Numbered from the stretch's first letter, positions 34,272-43,741 are shown. The stretch is 64,000 nucleotides of DNA from Oceaniferula spumae (GCF_042849255.1 NZ_AP026866.1:2542001-2606000); one strand, 5' to 3'. Notes: generated by a model from the sequence alone, not told the origin. Translations and numbers: made by a program.

Positions 34272-37200
34272 ATGAAACTCATCAAACCCTTGGCCACTGT
34301 TGCCACGATAGCCGCGGGCTATTTCGCTTACCCTTTCCTCTTCCAGACCAGCTCCGCTGAAGTCAAGGCGATGCCGACTCCCGACCTCAGTGGCGAGGGG
34401 ATTCCGACTGTCTATTCAGGTGGGACGGTGAAGCCGATTCAGGATATTTTTGCAAAGCCGGAGGATATTCCTGCCCCGGCTCCGGATGAGGCTGGGCGGA
34501 TGTGGACGTTTCGGACGTATCCGGCGATGAAGACTCCGCTTTCGATGTCTGATCATTCGTTTTTTGTGGTGTTGCGGCCGGATAAGGCTGAGCGGTCGGC
34601 TCGGGGGGTGTTCGGGCGGAAGGCGCTGACGGATACGCAGTTGCTGATCATTGATCAGTTTCCGGATGGGGCGATGGTGTTTAAGACGCAGGATGGTGGG
34701 CGACGTGTGGATCAGTTTCGGGCGCCTGGTGACAAGCTGCCAAAAATTGGTTCTCCGAGGTTGTTAGAGACGCATCCGGTGGGTGATGGGAAGATGGTTG
34801 TGCTGGTTGATGGGGTGGAGTTGGGGACTTTGAAGGCGGATGTGATGGCTTCGTTTCTTGGGGGGTCGATCAACCGGCATCATTTTCAGGGGCATTTTGG
34901 GCATGTGAGTGCGCATAAGGATATGACGGCTGAGGAGCGGGCGCATTGGGGGCATTTTCTGCGGAGCTGGTGGGCGGTGGGGAATGGGGATGCTGGGGCG
35001 TTTCCGGTTGGGTTCCGCTTGCAGCCGGGGATGGCTTCCGAGGTTGTTAGGGTGGCGCGGACGCGTGGGCTGGATGTGGTGACTGAGGGGATGAAGGCTG
35101 GTGAGTATCTGATGGTTTCTTCTTCGCCTAAGGCGACGGCGGAGTCTCCGGGGAGCAAGCATTTGTCTGAGCGTGGATTTTATGTTTCTAACAAGTCTGG
35201 GGCGAAGGCGGTTTTGAGTTTTGTGACTGAGGAGGTTTTGCCGCAGGAGATGTTGGGGGAGAGCGGGCATTATGAGCTGTTGTTTTCGGCGATGGATGGC
35301 GCGGATTGGACGGTGGTTGGCAAGGGCTTGCCGACTGAGGATGGGAGGGTGAATTTTGCGCCTGAGACTTTGGCTACGGGTGTTTATACTTTGGCGGCTG
35401 TGGGTGGAGTACCGGTGAAGGCTTCGGGTGCGGAGTTGTTGGTGAAGGTGGGTGAGAAGGTGTTGGAGAAGAAGAGTGTGGATGCTGGCGGGCCGTTTCG
35501 GGCTGGGATGACGGGTGTGCGTTTGGAACCGGGGGATTGGTATCGGCTTGAGGTGAAGGGGGCTGGTTAGGGCGAGATGGTGGAGGTGCGGGACGGACAA
35601 TCTGGTGCGGTGTGGTATGATGGGGCGGCTGGGGATTTGGGGCTGGAGGCGTTTTATTTGAATTCCGAGGTGGAGGTGAAGGCGCGTTTTTATGGGGTGG
35701 AGGGTGTGCATCCGAAGGGTGTTCGGCTTTCGCTGAGTGCGCGTGAGGGGGCTGAGCAGATTTTCCCAGGGGTGGTGGCTACGGTGATTGGTTATGATGG
35801 GAAGGGTGTGCCTGCGGCTGAGCTTTTTGATTATCCGAAGGCGCCGGTGAATGTGAATGTTTCCAAGGAGTATGGGGCTTATCCGAATTTCCGGACGGGG
35901 ACTTCGATTGTGACTCCGCCGCTGGATGATGCTTCGAAGCAGTGGACGGTGCGGCCTCACTTTTTTAATACGCTGGTGGCTTCGGCTAGTTTTTCTGCGA
36001 ATGGGAAGTTGAATGTTGAGAAGAAGTTGCCGCCGCGATTGCCGCTGGGTGATCTGGGTAAGGGTGCGAATTCCGCGCTGCGGGTGAAGGGGATGGTGCT
36101 GGTGGAGAAGCCGGGACGATATGTTTTCCGGATGGAGTGTAATGCGCCTGTTAGAATGGTGGTGGGTGAGAAGAGTGTGACTTTGCCGGAGAAGCAGGAG
36201 ATCGAAGTTGATCTGAAGGTGGGGCCGGTGGCTGTGGATTTTCTTTATGATCAGGGGCGTGGGGTGGATACGGTGAGCTCTGTGGTGTCGTGGAAGGTGC
36301 CGGGGTCCGAGGAGTTTGTGAAGGTGCCTGATTCGCGTTTTGCGCATCGGTTAGATCGGGTGCGGCATGATGCTTTTGCGAAGTATGAGCCTCAATTTAT
36401 GAAGCGCTTTGCTCGGGTTTCGCAGGATGAGATGGAGGGGTTGGATGATTTGTTAGAGAGTGCGAAGGAGGAGGTGAATCACACGGATGTGGGGCGTTGG
36501 CAGAAGATGATCGGCGAGTTGGTGACGGCGTATCGGGTGAGTGGTGAGTGGTGATCGGCGGGCGGCGCGTGCGGCGATGGATCTGGTGGCACGGCGGTTA
36601 CAGCATTATCGGGAGAGTCCGGGGAGGATGGCGACGGCTACGTTTGGTAAGTTGCAGCATCAGGTGACGCGGGTGGCGGCGACTTTGCAGCCGTATTTCG
36701 CGAGTTGGGAGAAGGATCCTGAGTTGCAGCTGGAGGTGCTGGCTGCGCGGGCGGAGCTGCTGCAGTATTTCAGCTGCACGACTTATAACCGGTCAGTGTT
36801 TGGTGAGGGGCATCACGGGACGAATGATATTTACAGTGGTGGTCATAACTTGATGCAGGCGTGGTGGGAGGTGGCGGGAGTGCTGGATTCTCCTTATATC
36901 AATGATGCTGCGGTGACGCAGATGGATACGCATTTCCGTTATTCTGCGGATCTTCAGGATAGCCTAACAAGTGATGGGTCTTTCACTTTTCATAATGTGA
37001 ATGGAAGGCAGCTGCATATGACGGGGTATGGTGTGGATTGGTTCCGAGGGGTGATGCGTGCGCCGAGGAAGCGGATGGATTCTCCGTGGGGGATGACGCG
37101 TGAGCAGTATCGAAGATTGACCAGGTATGTGGAGGCGTTTGAGTGGATTTTCTACAAGGGGCGGATGAGTTTTCAGACGGCTGGGCGGCATAATAGTGGG

Positions 37201-38727
37201 CGTGGCACGAATGGTGTGGTGAAGGGGTTTGCGAATACGTTGTTAGGGGTTCCGGAAGAGCTTCAGTTTCCTGAGACGCGTGCGGCTTTGAAGGCGCTGG
37301 TGAAGCGGATTGATGAGAAGGGGCAGAATTCGATTCAGGGGCATCGGTATTTTTATAAGAATTTGTTCACGGTGCATCGGCGTGAGGATTGGTTTATCGA
37401 GACGAAGATGATCTCGCATTTGTCGGGTGGGCCGGAGACGTTTGGTGGGCGGTATACGTTTAATTTGTTGTTCGGAGATGATACGCATTTTTTACGTCGT
37501 TCGGGCACGGAGTATGATGTGCTGCATACGTTTAATGCAAACGGGCCGTTGATCAATGTGCGGCCGAATAGCGGGACTCCATCGATGTTCTGGTATCGGA
37601 CATTGCCTGGGGTGACTGGGCTGGATAATGAGTCGGCTTGGCTGGGTGGGTATCGTGCTGGTGCGGGGCCTGCGGCAGGTGGGATATCCGATGGGAAGAT
37701 TGGGAATAGCGGGAGTTCTTACATCAATAAGGATACGTGTATTTCGGCTTGGAAGCTTTATGGATTTACCGAGCAGGGAATGATGGTGCTGAATGCGGCG
37801 ATTAATTTCACGCATTGCCATAAAATGTCGCGGAATACTCCTGAAGCCAGTGTGCGGATGCGGACGAGCCTGAATCAGGCTGAGTGGCGCGATGAGGTGG
37901 TGGTTTATATGCAGAATGGGGAGAAGAAGGTTTATCCTGCGCCGAAGGATGGCGGTAAGGATTTGAGTCTGCATTTGCCGTTAGATCAGCGTTATTTTGT
38001 GACGCATGATGGGATTGGTTATTTGGTGATGCCGACCGGGCAGGAGATGGGTGACACGTTGTGGAAGTTGGATCCCAAAGATCCTTTGGCGGTGGCTAAC
38101 CCTGGTTTGAAGATGGAGAAGGGACGTGGATTTTTGGATCTTAGGCTGTCGACTCGTGATGTGTTGACGCCTGCTCCGGGAACTCCTGATAAGCTGGAGA
38201 AGGTGGAGGCGCTGGTGAAGTCTGGGAAGTTGAAGAATCGAACGGTGAAGGTGTTTCATCTTTCGATTGATCATGGTCGGCGCCCGGTGAATGGGCGGTG
38301 CGCTTATGAGATTTTCATGGATGCTGCTACGGTGGATGTTGCGAAGGTTTTGAAGGAGCCGGCGATGGAGATTTTATCAGCGACGGCTGATGTGGTGGCG
38401 ATGCGGGATAAGCGAACCGGGGTGTTGCATGCGCTGTTCGGGAAGGCTGGGGAGTTGAAGGATCCGGCTTCTGGGAAGTTGTTGATGAAGTCTCAGGCGA
38501 CGTTGTCGGCGATGTGGAAGCCTGAGGGGAAGCGTTTGTTTGTGCAGTGTCCGAAGGCGGCAGTGCATTACCGAGGGTATAATCTGATGTTGAAGGTGGC
38601 GAAGCCGACGCTTTATCCGGCGCTGACGGGATTTGAGAAAGAACGGGCTTTGGAGATTCCGCTGCCTGGGACGAAGGATCCGGATGATCGATTCAAGGGG
38701 CGGTTCTGGGAGGTGGAGGTGAAGTAA
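34272..38727 (+). pseudogene. PL8-type polysaccharide lyase gene, broken by an amber codon and a 7-bp duplication
   Basis: Three open pieces form one gene of about 1482 codons. From ATG 34272 (signal peptide MKLIKPLATVATIAAGYFA) the first piece of 432 residues ends with TAG at 35568-35570. The frame then continues in the same phase until TGA at 36552. There GTGAGTG occurs twice in tandem (36537-36550); removing one copy restores the frame into the third piece: SGDRRAARAAMDL onwards. Full length minus 7 bases is divisible by three. The first part is LamG-like; the third has PL8-type (chondroitin/hyaluronate/xanthan lyase) features, such as DGSFTFHNVNGRQL with candidate catalytic residues, GYGVDWFRG, and WYRTLPGVTG. 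The composition is very different from its neighbours after about 34390: codons end almost only in G or T. Confidence 0.75.
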
Positions 38728-38873
38728 ATATATGATGTTCCCCTTCTCCCAAAAGAACTTTGCTGTTACGACCGATGTCCTGGACATGAGTTTGAGCCGA
38801 TCGCCATAAAAAATTAGTCAATCTACGAGTTATTCTTTAAGATTCCGTCACTTCATACAGTATCTCTTCCATC

Positions 38874-40175
38874 ATGAAATTCTCCATCAGCTGCCTCGCA
38901 GCCGCCTGCACACTTCTCTCCGCCCACGCCAAGCAAGGGCCGGTATCTCTTTTCAATGGCAAAGACCTCACTGGCTGGAAAGGTCAAGGATACGTCGTCA
39001 AGGACGGAGCCATCGTCTGCACCCGCAAAGGTAGGAACTTGATGACTGAGAAGGTCTACACCAATTACGTCTTTGAATTTGAATTTAAACTGCCACCTGG
39101 TGGCAACAACGGCATCGGTATCCACTACCCTGGCAATGGCAATCCCGCCCACACAGGAATGGAAATTCAAGTGCTCGATAATACCGCGCCCAAGTATAAA
39201 AACCTCAAAGATTATCAATTCCACGGTGGCATCTACGAGATGCAGGCTGCCAAAAAAGGCCATCTCAAACCCGTCGGTGAATGGAATAAGGAAAAAATCA
39301 CCGTCAACGGCCCGCTCGTAAAAGTTGAACTGAATGGCACTGTCATTAACGAGGCAAACCTCGACGAACTCGCCAAAAAATTCTCCAAGCATAAAGGTGT
39401 CAAACGCCGCTCCGGCCACATCACCTTCTGCGGCCACGGTGACGCCGTCCAGTTCCGCGGCATGCGGATCACCGAGCTTCCTGCCTCGCCGAAAGTCTCC
39501 AAGGTCATCTCCGCCGCCACCAGTAATCCCAATCCCCCCTCCGCCCCACCCAAAGGCTTCACCGCTTTGTTCAACGGCAAAGATCTTGATGGCTGGTACG
39601 GCCACGCGACTGAAGACCCACGCAAGAAGCTGTGGAAAATGTCCCCAGAACAACTCGAAGCCCACAAAGAAAAGACCCGGGAGAACATCAAAAAACACTG
39701 GCGCGTGGAAAACGGCGTGCTGATCAACGATGGCAAAGGACTCTACCTAACCACCAACAAGGACTACGCCGACTTCGACCTGAGGTTGGAATACAAAACC
39801 GTAGCTAAAGCCGACAGCGGAGTTTACCTGCGTGGCGCGCCTCAGGTGCAAATCTGGGACAGCACCAAAGAAGGCGGCAAATGGAAACACGGTGCCGACA
39901 AAGGCTCCGGCGGACTCTGGAATAACAGCAAAGGAGCACCCGGCAAAAACCCATCCAAGCTTATGGACAAACCTTTTGGCGAGTGGAACAGCATGCGCAT
40001 CGTAATGAAGGGGCAGAAAGTATCTGTCTGGCTCAACGGAGAAAAAGTCGTGGATGATGCCGTCATGGAGAATTTCTTTGATCGTAAAAACCCCATCTTC
40101 GAAAAAGGCCCCATCCAGCTGCAAACCCACGGCGGCGAGATCAGCTGGCGCAATGTTTTCATCAAGGAGCTTTAG
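38874..40175 (+). CDS. Secreted protein with two DUF1080 domains
   Basis: 433 residues with a signal peptide (MKFSISCLAAACTLLSAHA). Two DUF1080 (3-keto-disaccharide hydrolase-like, jelly-roll) domains lie in tandem: the first at about 25-205 with VSLFNGKDLTGWKGQGY, GGNNGIGIHYPG and FHGGIYEMQ; the second at about 220-433 with FTALFNGKDLDGWYGH, ADSGVYLRGAPQVQIWD and FGEWNSMRIVMKGQKVSVW. Proteins of this family act on or bind oligosaccharides in Planctomycetes and Verrucomicrobia. It follows the broken lyase gene by 146 bases and probably belongs to the same polysaccharide locus. Codon usage is normal again here, with C-ending codons. Confidence 0.9.
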   Translation: MKFSISCLAAACTLLSAHAKQGPVSLFNGKDLTGWKGQGYVVKDGAIVCTRKGRNLMTEKVYTNYVFEFEFKLPPGGNNGIGIHYPGNGNPAHTGMEIQVLDNTAPKYKNLKDYQFHGGIYEMQAAKKGHLKPVGEWNKEKITVNGPLVKVELNGTVINEANLDELAKKFSKHKGVKRRSGHITFCGHGDAVQFRGMRITELPASPKVSKVISAATSNPNPPSAPPKGFTALFNGKDLDGWYGHATEDPRKKLWKMSPEQLEAHKEKTRENIKKHWRVENGVLINDGKGLYLTTNKDYADFDLRLEYKTVAKADSGVYLRGAPQVQIWDSTKEGGKWKHGADKGSGGLWNNSKGAPGKNPSKLMDKPFGEWNSMRIVMKGQKVSVWLNGEKVVDDAVMENFFDRKNPIFEKGPIQLQTHGGEISWRNVFIKEL

Positions 40176-40186
40176 GCAGCTCCAAT

Positions 40187-40230
40187 CCGTAGCGATAGGT
40201 TTGCCTCATTCGACCATCGCTACGGTAAAA
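40187..40230 (+). terminator. Strong hairpin after the DUF1080 gene
   Basis: CCGTAGCGAT at 40187-40196 pairs perfectly with ATCGCTACGG at 40216-40225 across a 19-base loop, 12 bases after the stop at 40175. TAAAAACC follows, without a T-run, so it could end the plus transcript poorly or be a processing or attenuation hairpin. Confidence 0.4.
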
Positions 40231-40275
40231 ACCACTTTCTTCTGCATGCCTCCCGTGGTTTAATGTCGGCAGCCC

Positions 40276-40734
40276 ATGCCAGACATCGAGATCAAACCCA
40301 ACGGCACGCCGCCCATCCAGTTTTCGGTGATGCTCAAGAACCGAGCCGGTGCACTCAGCGCTCTGGTTAGGCTACTTCGCAGCGAAAACATCGAAGTGCT
40401 CGGTCTCAGCATCCAAGACTCACGCGATGCCGCCGTCACTCGTCTGGTCGTTTCTGATCCGGATAACACCATGCGGATTTTCATGGAAAAGGGAATCCCG
40501 CACACCACATCAGAACTCTGCGTCATTGCCCTGAGCGAAGCCGGACGTGGTCTGGCCAGCGCGTTGGATGTGCTGCGCGCCGCCGAAACCAATGTCGACT
40601 TCGCTTACTCCTTGATGCCGCACCCTGAGGGTAAATCTCTCATGGCCATGCACCTCGAGGACACGCTCTTCGGCATGTCAGTGCTTCATAATGCCGGCTT
40701 CAAAGTTTATTACGAGGAGGACCTGATTCGCTAG
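40276..40734 (+). CDS. ACT-domain regulatory protein
   Basis: 152 residues forming two ACT domains (about 14-80 and 81-150). The first has FSVMLKNRAGALSALVRLL and LGLSIQDSRDAAVTRLVV, the second LSEAGRGLASALDVLRAA and VDFAYSLMPHPEGKSL. Free-standing ACT pairs usually bind amino acids; the ligand is unknown. It lies 66 bases upstream of ruvB on the same strand, but the leader between them has its own repeated TTCCC sequence, so shared transcription is uncertain. There is no Shine-Dalgarno sequence before the ATG. Confidence 0.85.
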   Translation: MPDIEIKPNGTPPIQFSVMLKNRAGALSALVRLLRSENIEVLGLSIQDSRDAAVTRLVVSDPDNTMRIFMEKGIPHTTSELCVIALSEAGRGLASALDVLRAAETNVDFAYSLMPHPEGKSLMAMHLEDTLFGMSVLHNAGFKVYYEEDLIR

Positions 40735-40800
40735 TCACGGCTCCCCAGAGCCACACTCTTCCCGACCTCCCATTCCCCAGTTCCTGTTTCCTAGTTCCCA

Positions 40801-41817
40801 ATGTCCGACTCTCTCTACCAGCAGGCGAATGAAGCGCCCGACCAAGCTTTTGAGCAATCGCTACGACCTCCAGGGTTTGAAGACTTCAAGGGACAAGAAA
40901 AAGTCACCGATCGCCTCATGCTAATGGTCGAAGCCGCCCAGCGACGCGATGATGTGTTAGAGCACATCCTACTTTCAGGCCCTCCGGGTCTGGGCAAAAC
41001 CACGCTGGCCAATATCATCGCCCACTCCACCGGGACCCAACTCCACACCACCTCCGGACCTCAGATCGAAAAAGCTGGTGACCTCGCTGGCATCCTAACA
41101 AATATTCAAAAAGGCGACATCCTCTTCATCGATGAGATCCACCGCCTGCATCCTGCCATTGAGGAATACCTCTACCCAGCAATGGAAGATTACCGGCTGG
41201 ATATCATCATCGACTCCGGCCCGTCTGCCCGCACCATTCAGCTCAACCTTCCCAAGTTCACTCTGGTCGGTGCCACCACCCGAGCTGGCATGCTGACTTC
41301 TCCACTGCGTTCGCGTTTCGGTTTGGTAAACCGGTTAGATTATTACACTGCGGATGAACTTGCCCACATCATCCTCCGCTCTGCCGGACTCCTCAACGTT
41401 TCCATCAAACCCGACGGTGCCGCCGAAATCGCCGCCCGCTCACGCGGCACTCCGCGGATTGCTAACAACTTGCTCCGCTGGGTCCGGGATTTTGCCCAAG
41501 TGCGTGCCGATGGCACCATCACCGCACCCATCGCCAACGATGCGCTGGCGATGATTGAAATCGATAGCGATGGCCTCGATGAAATGGACAAACGCATCCT
41601 CGAAGCTGCCATTTATAAATTCAACGGCGGCCCTGTCGGCCTCTCCACACTTGCCGTTGCCATTGGAGAAGATGCCTCTACCTTGGAAGAAGTCCACGAA
41701 CCCTTCCTCATCATGCAGGGCTTTCTCAAACGCACACCTCGAGGCCGTGTCGCCCTGCCAGCCGCTTACACCAAGATTGGAGCAACGCCGAATCCCAACC
41801 AGCAGGAACTCCTATAA
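40801..41817 (+). CDS. ruvB: Holliday junction branch migration helicase subunit RuvB
   Basis: 338 residues, the normal length. It is the ATPase motor of RuvAB that drives branch migration at recombination intermediates. Walker A is GPPGLGKTTLANIIAHSTG near residue 60, Walker B is ILFIDEIHRLHPAIEEYLYP near 108, sensor I is TLVGATTRAGMLTSPLRSRFG, and the arginine finger lies in that segment. The C-terminal winged-helix domain ends GFLKRTPRGRVALPAAY. ruvA and ruvC are not in the window. The leader is TTCCTGTTTCCTAGTTCCCA before the ATG, with no ribosome-binding site. Confidence 0.98.
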   Translation: MSDSLYQQANEAPDQAFEQSLRPPGFEDFKGQEKVTDRLMLMVEAAQRRDDVLEHILLSGPPGLGKTTLANIIAHSTGTQLHTTSGPQIEKAGDLAGILTNIQKGDILFIDEIHRLHPAIEEYLYPAMEDYRLDIIIDSGPSARTIQLNLPKFTLVGATTRAGMLTSPLRSRFGLVNRLDYYTADELAHIILRSAGLLNVSIKPDGAAEIAARSRGTPRIANNLLRWVRDFAQVRADGTITAPIANDALAMIEIDSDGLDEMDKRILEAAIYKFNGGPVGLSTLAVAIGEDASTLEEVHEPFLIMQGFLKRTPRGRVALPAAYTKIGATPNPNQQELL

Positions 41818-41871
41818 GCCACTCTCGGTGGTCGGATTGACCTCAATCCGATCCATTTTATCCATTGACCA

Positions 41872-42300
41872 ATGTCCACTGACCTAAATCCCATCATCGA
41901 ACGCTGCCGCGCCGAAGGCCTGCGCCGCACAAAGGCATTGGAGGAGCTTATCACCACACTGTTAGAGTCTGACAGGCCCATGACCCTGGCCGAACTCGCG
42001 GAATCGGAGCGACTGACCAACCAGTGTGACAAAGCCACCGTCTTCCGGCTTCTGCAACGGCTCGCCGACAAAGGCATCGTGCGCCGTCTCGGACTGCACG
42101 AGCGCGCCGCCTATTTCGCCCTATTAGTCCCCGGCCAACACCGCGACTACCTGATCTGCACCAGCTGCGGCAGCATCGAGCCAATCAACGCCCCCTGCCC
42201 GGTGCACGAGCTGGAAAAAGAAATCCAGTTCACCACCGGCTATAAGAATCTCTATCACGAACTGGAGTTCTTCGGCACCTGCCCAAAGTGCATTGCCTAA
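41872..42300 (+). CDS. Fur-family metal-responsive transcription regulator
   Basis: 142 residues. The N-terminal winged helix (about 10-85) shows the Fur pattern: GLRRTKALEELITTLLESD, MTLAELAESERL, and KATVFRLLQRLADKGIVRR. The C-terminal metal-binding part has QHRDYLICTSCGSIEPI and FFGTCPKCIA, two CxxC pairs that hold structural zinc as in Zur and PerR-type members. Which metal or signal it senses cannot be read. It starts 54 bases after ruvB, and the two may form one transcript that ends at the terminator near 42350. Confidence 0.9.
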   Translation: MSTDLNPIIERCRAEGLRRTKALEELITTLLESDRPMTLAELAESERLTNQCDKATVFRLLQRLADKGIVRRLGLHERAAYFALLVPGQHRDYLICTSCGSIEPINAPCPVHELEKEIQFTTGYKNLYHELEFFGTCPKCIA

Positions 42301-42318
42301 CACAAGGAGCGCAGCCCA

Positions 42319-42354
42319 CAAAAAAGCCCTTCCTTGTTAGGAAGAGCTTTTGAA
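42319..42354 (+). terminator. Terminator after the Fur gene
   Basis: AAAAGCCCTTCCT pairs with AGGAAGAGCTTTT around a short loop that contains the dispersed hexamer TGTTAG (42335-42340). A-run and T-run on both sides mean it can also end the minus PEP-CTERM gene at 42379. Another hexamer copy (CTAACA, 42297) overlaps the fur stop, so the two form an inverted pair 38 bases apart. Confidence 0.75.
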
Positions 42355-42378
42355 AATGAAGATAAAAACTTGGAAGAT

Positions 42379-43089
42379 TTATTTCCGGCGGCGTAGAAGC
42401 GCCAAACTACCAGCCAAGCCAAGCAAAGCAGCTGCACTAGGCTCAGGAACTGTGGTCAATGTAATGCCTGCCAGAGCATTCTCGTTAGCAACTGTGGAAG
42501 CAGGTTTATAACTCTGCCCAATACCATCAGTGTTTAGCACCCCATCCAGGGCGAAGTAGACGAGATCACCCACATTTGCGCCAGCCAGTTGGGCATTGCT
42601 GACACTGAAAGACTGATCTTGGTTTAGGCCAGGCCAAGCAAAAGATCCCAAACTTTCAGCAGAACCCTCTAGAGCGGAAATTGCCCGTGCTTCATTGACA
42701 CTTGATGCACCATTGTCATCCATTCCCAAAAAATAAACGCTTGTTGTAGAAGGAGTTCCATTCAGTGCAGTCGCTCCAGTATTGAAGGCTAAAACCGCAG
42801 AATTTCCAGCGTCAAGATCCGTTTTAAAATCGGTGGTCACCACGAATGCCCATACCTGGAGAAATTCTTCATTGGAGCTTCCATCATCCCCTAACGTAGC
42901 ACGGTCGGTTCTAAATCCTCTGTCGCCCGCAAGCGAGCCGGCGCCCGATCCGGGTGTGTAATCAACTCCTCCATTGTCACGCACTTCAAAGCGGCCTCCG
43001 AAGTTAGTTCCTAGATTCAAAACCGTCGCTGCCTGTGCTGTAAACATACAGGGAAAAGCGATTATCAGTGGTAATATAATTTTTTTCAT
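42379..43089 (-). CDS. PEP-CTERM sorted secreted protein
   Basis: A 236-residue protein with the signal peptide MKKIILPLIIAFPCMFTAQA. The body is beta-rich: TNFGGRFEVRDNGGVDYTPG, then FLQVWAFVVTTDFKTDLD and STTSVYFLGMDDNGASS. No enzyme motif is seen. The tail is PEPSAAALLGLAGSLALL followed by RRRK, slightly different from the other seven (LAGSLALL instead of LGGLAL). The 650-base region upstream is the longest plain intergenic stretch of the window. There is no ribosome-binding site. Confidence 0.85.
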   Translation of the reverse strand: MKKIILPLIIAFPCMFTAQAATVLNLGTNFGGRFEVRDNGGVDYTPGSGAGSLAGDRGFRTDRATLGDDGSSNEEFLQVWAFVVTTDFKTDLDAGNSAVLAFNTGATALNGTPSTTSVYFLGMDDNGASSVNEARAISALEGSAESLGSFAWPGLNQDQSFSVSNAQLAGANVGDLVYFALDGVLNTDGIGQSYKPASTVANENALAGITLTTVPEPSAAALLGLAGSLALLRRRK

Positions 43090-43741
43090 ACGAACGACTG
43101 TTAACTAACAGAACAAACACGGTCTATCGTCTATTTTATCGCTCAATGGTTTATTTTACCGAAGAAAAACCTGCGCTCGTGTTTGTCAAAAACCCATCCT
43201 AAAATACACCCTACCAAGCCAGTTTATAAACCACGCCATTATCATATACATCATACGTCGTCATATATTTTCGCTAGATGAACACATGGAACTCAACTTC
43301 CGGCATGCACAACTAGTCACCTTACCTCACTAGGCTCTGCAGCTGTTTATTTTACTACATTCTGAGCGCATGGCCCTAAGCAATACTAACCTTAAAAAGA
43401 GCCACCATCTGGTGCGACATTCATCACCTGTAGCCAAACTGGGTTAATTTTATACCCTTTCAACCTCCAAATACCAATTGATCCACACTACTCATCAGAT
43501 AGCCTCATCTTTCAAACGATTTTCATTCATGTGTCATAGTATGACACTTGGTATCGCTGAATGCCTCCTGTGCTGAGATTAGAACCTTGACGCCTACCCT
43601 ATTTAGATACACATTGTATATACACAGCGTGGAATCTCTTATTATTTCCATGTTTCTAATTCATCCCGCGATCAGCAGCGACCTCGCGAACTGACCAGCA
43701 CGGACTCAAACATTATCGATGCTCACACATCACCTACCCAC
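43090..43741. other. Long A/T-rich intergenic region between divergent genes
   Basis: 652 bases with no coding frame supported. It should hold the promoters of the minus PEP-CTERM gene and the plus prepilin-like gene. A CTGTTAACTAACAG inverted repeat lies at 43098-43111, a partial TTTTCGCTAGA at 43268 resembles the TTTTCGCA elements, and GTGTCATAGTATGACAC at 43531-43547 is a perfect 7-bp inverted repeat. No RNA gene was recognised. Confidence 0.5.
43531..43547. promoter_or_regulatory. Perfect inverted repeat, possible operator
   Basis: GTGTCAT-AGT-ATGACAC, two 7-base arms around 3 bases, lies about 195 bases upstream of the prepilin-like gene at 43742. Such symmetric sites usually bind dimeric regulators. 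No other copy was noticed in the window. Confidence 0.35.

Noticed and set aside
35568..35570. Amber codon read as pyrrolysine or by programmed readthrough
   Set aside because: No Pyl genes or readthrough signal are visible and the same gene carries a second, independent frameshift; decay or error is simpler.
34764..36347. A 527-codon open frame on the minus strand, antisense to the lyase
   Set aside because: The predicted protein is almost only His, Arg, Pro, Leu and Ser. It is a by-product of the G/T-ending composition of the opposite strand, which removes stop codons.
43587..43620. TTGACG followed by TATA-like bases as a sigma-70 promoter for cassette 2
   Set aside because: The possible -10 boxes are 13 or 22 bases away, outside the usual spacing, so the promoter call is not supported.
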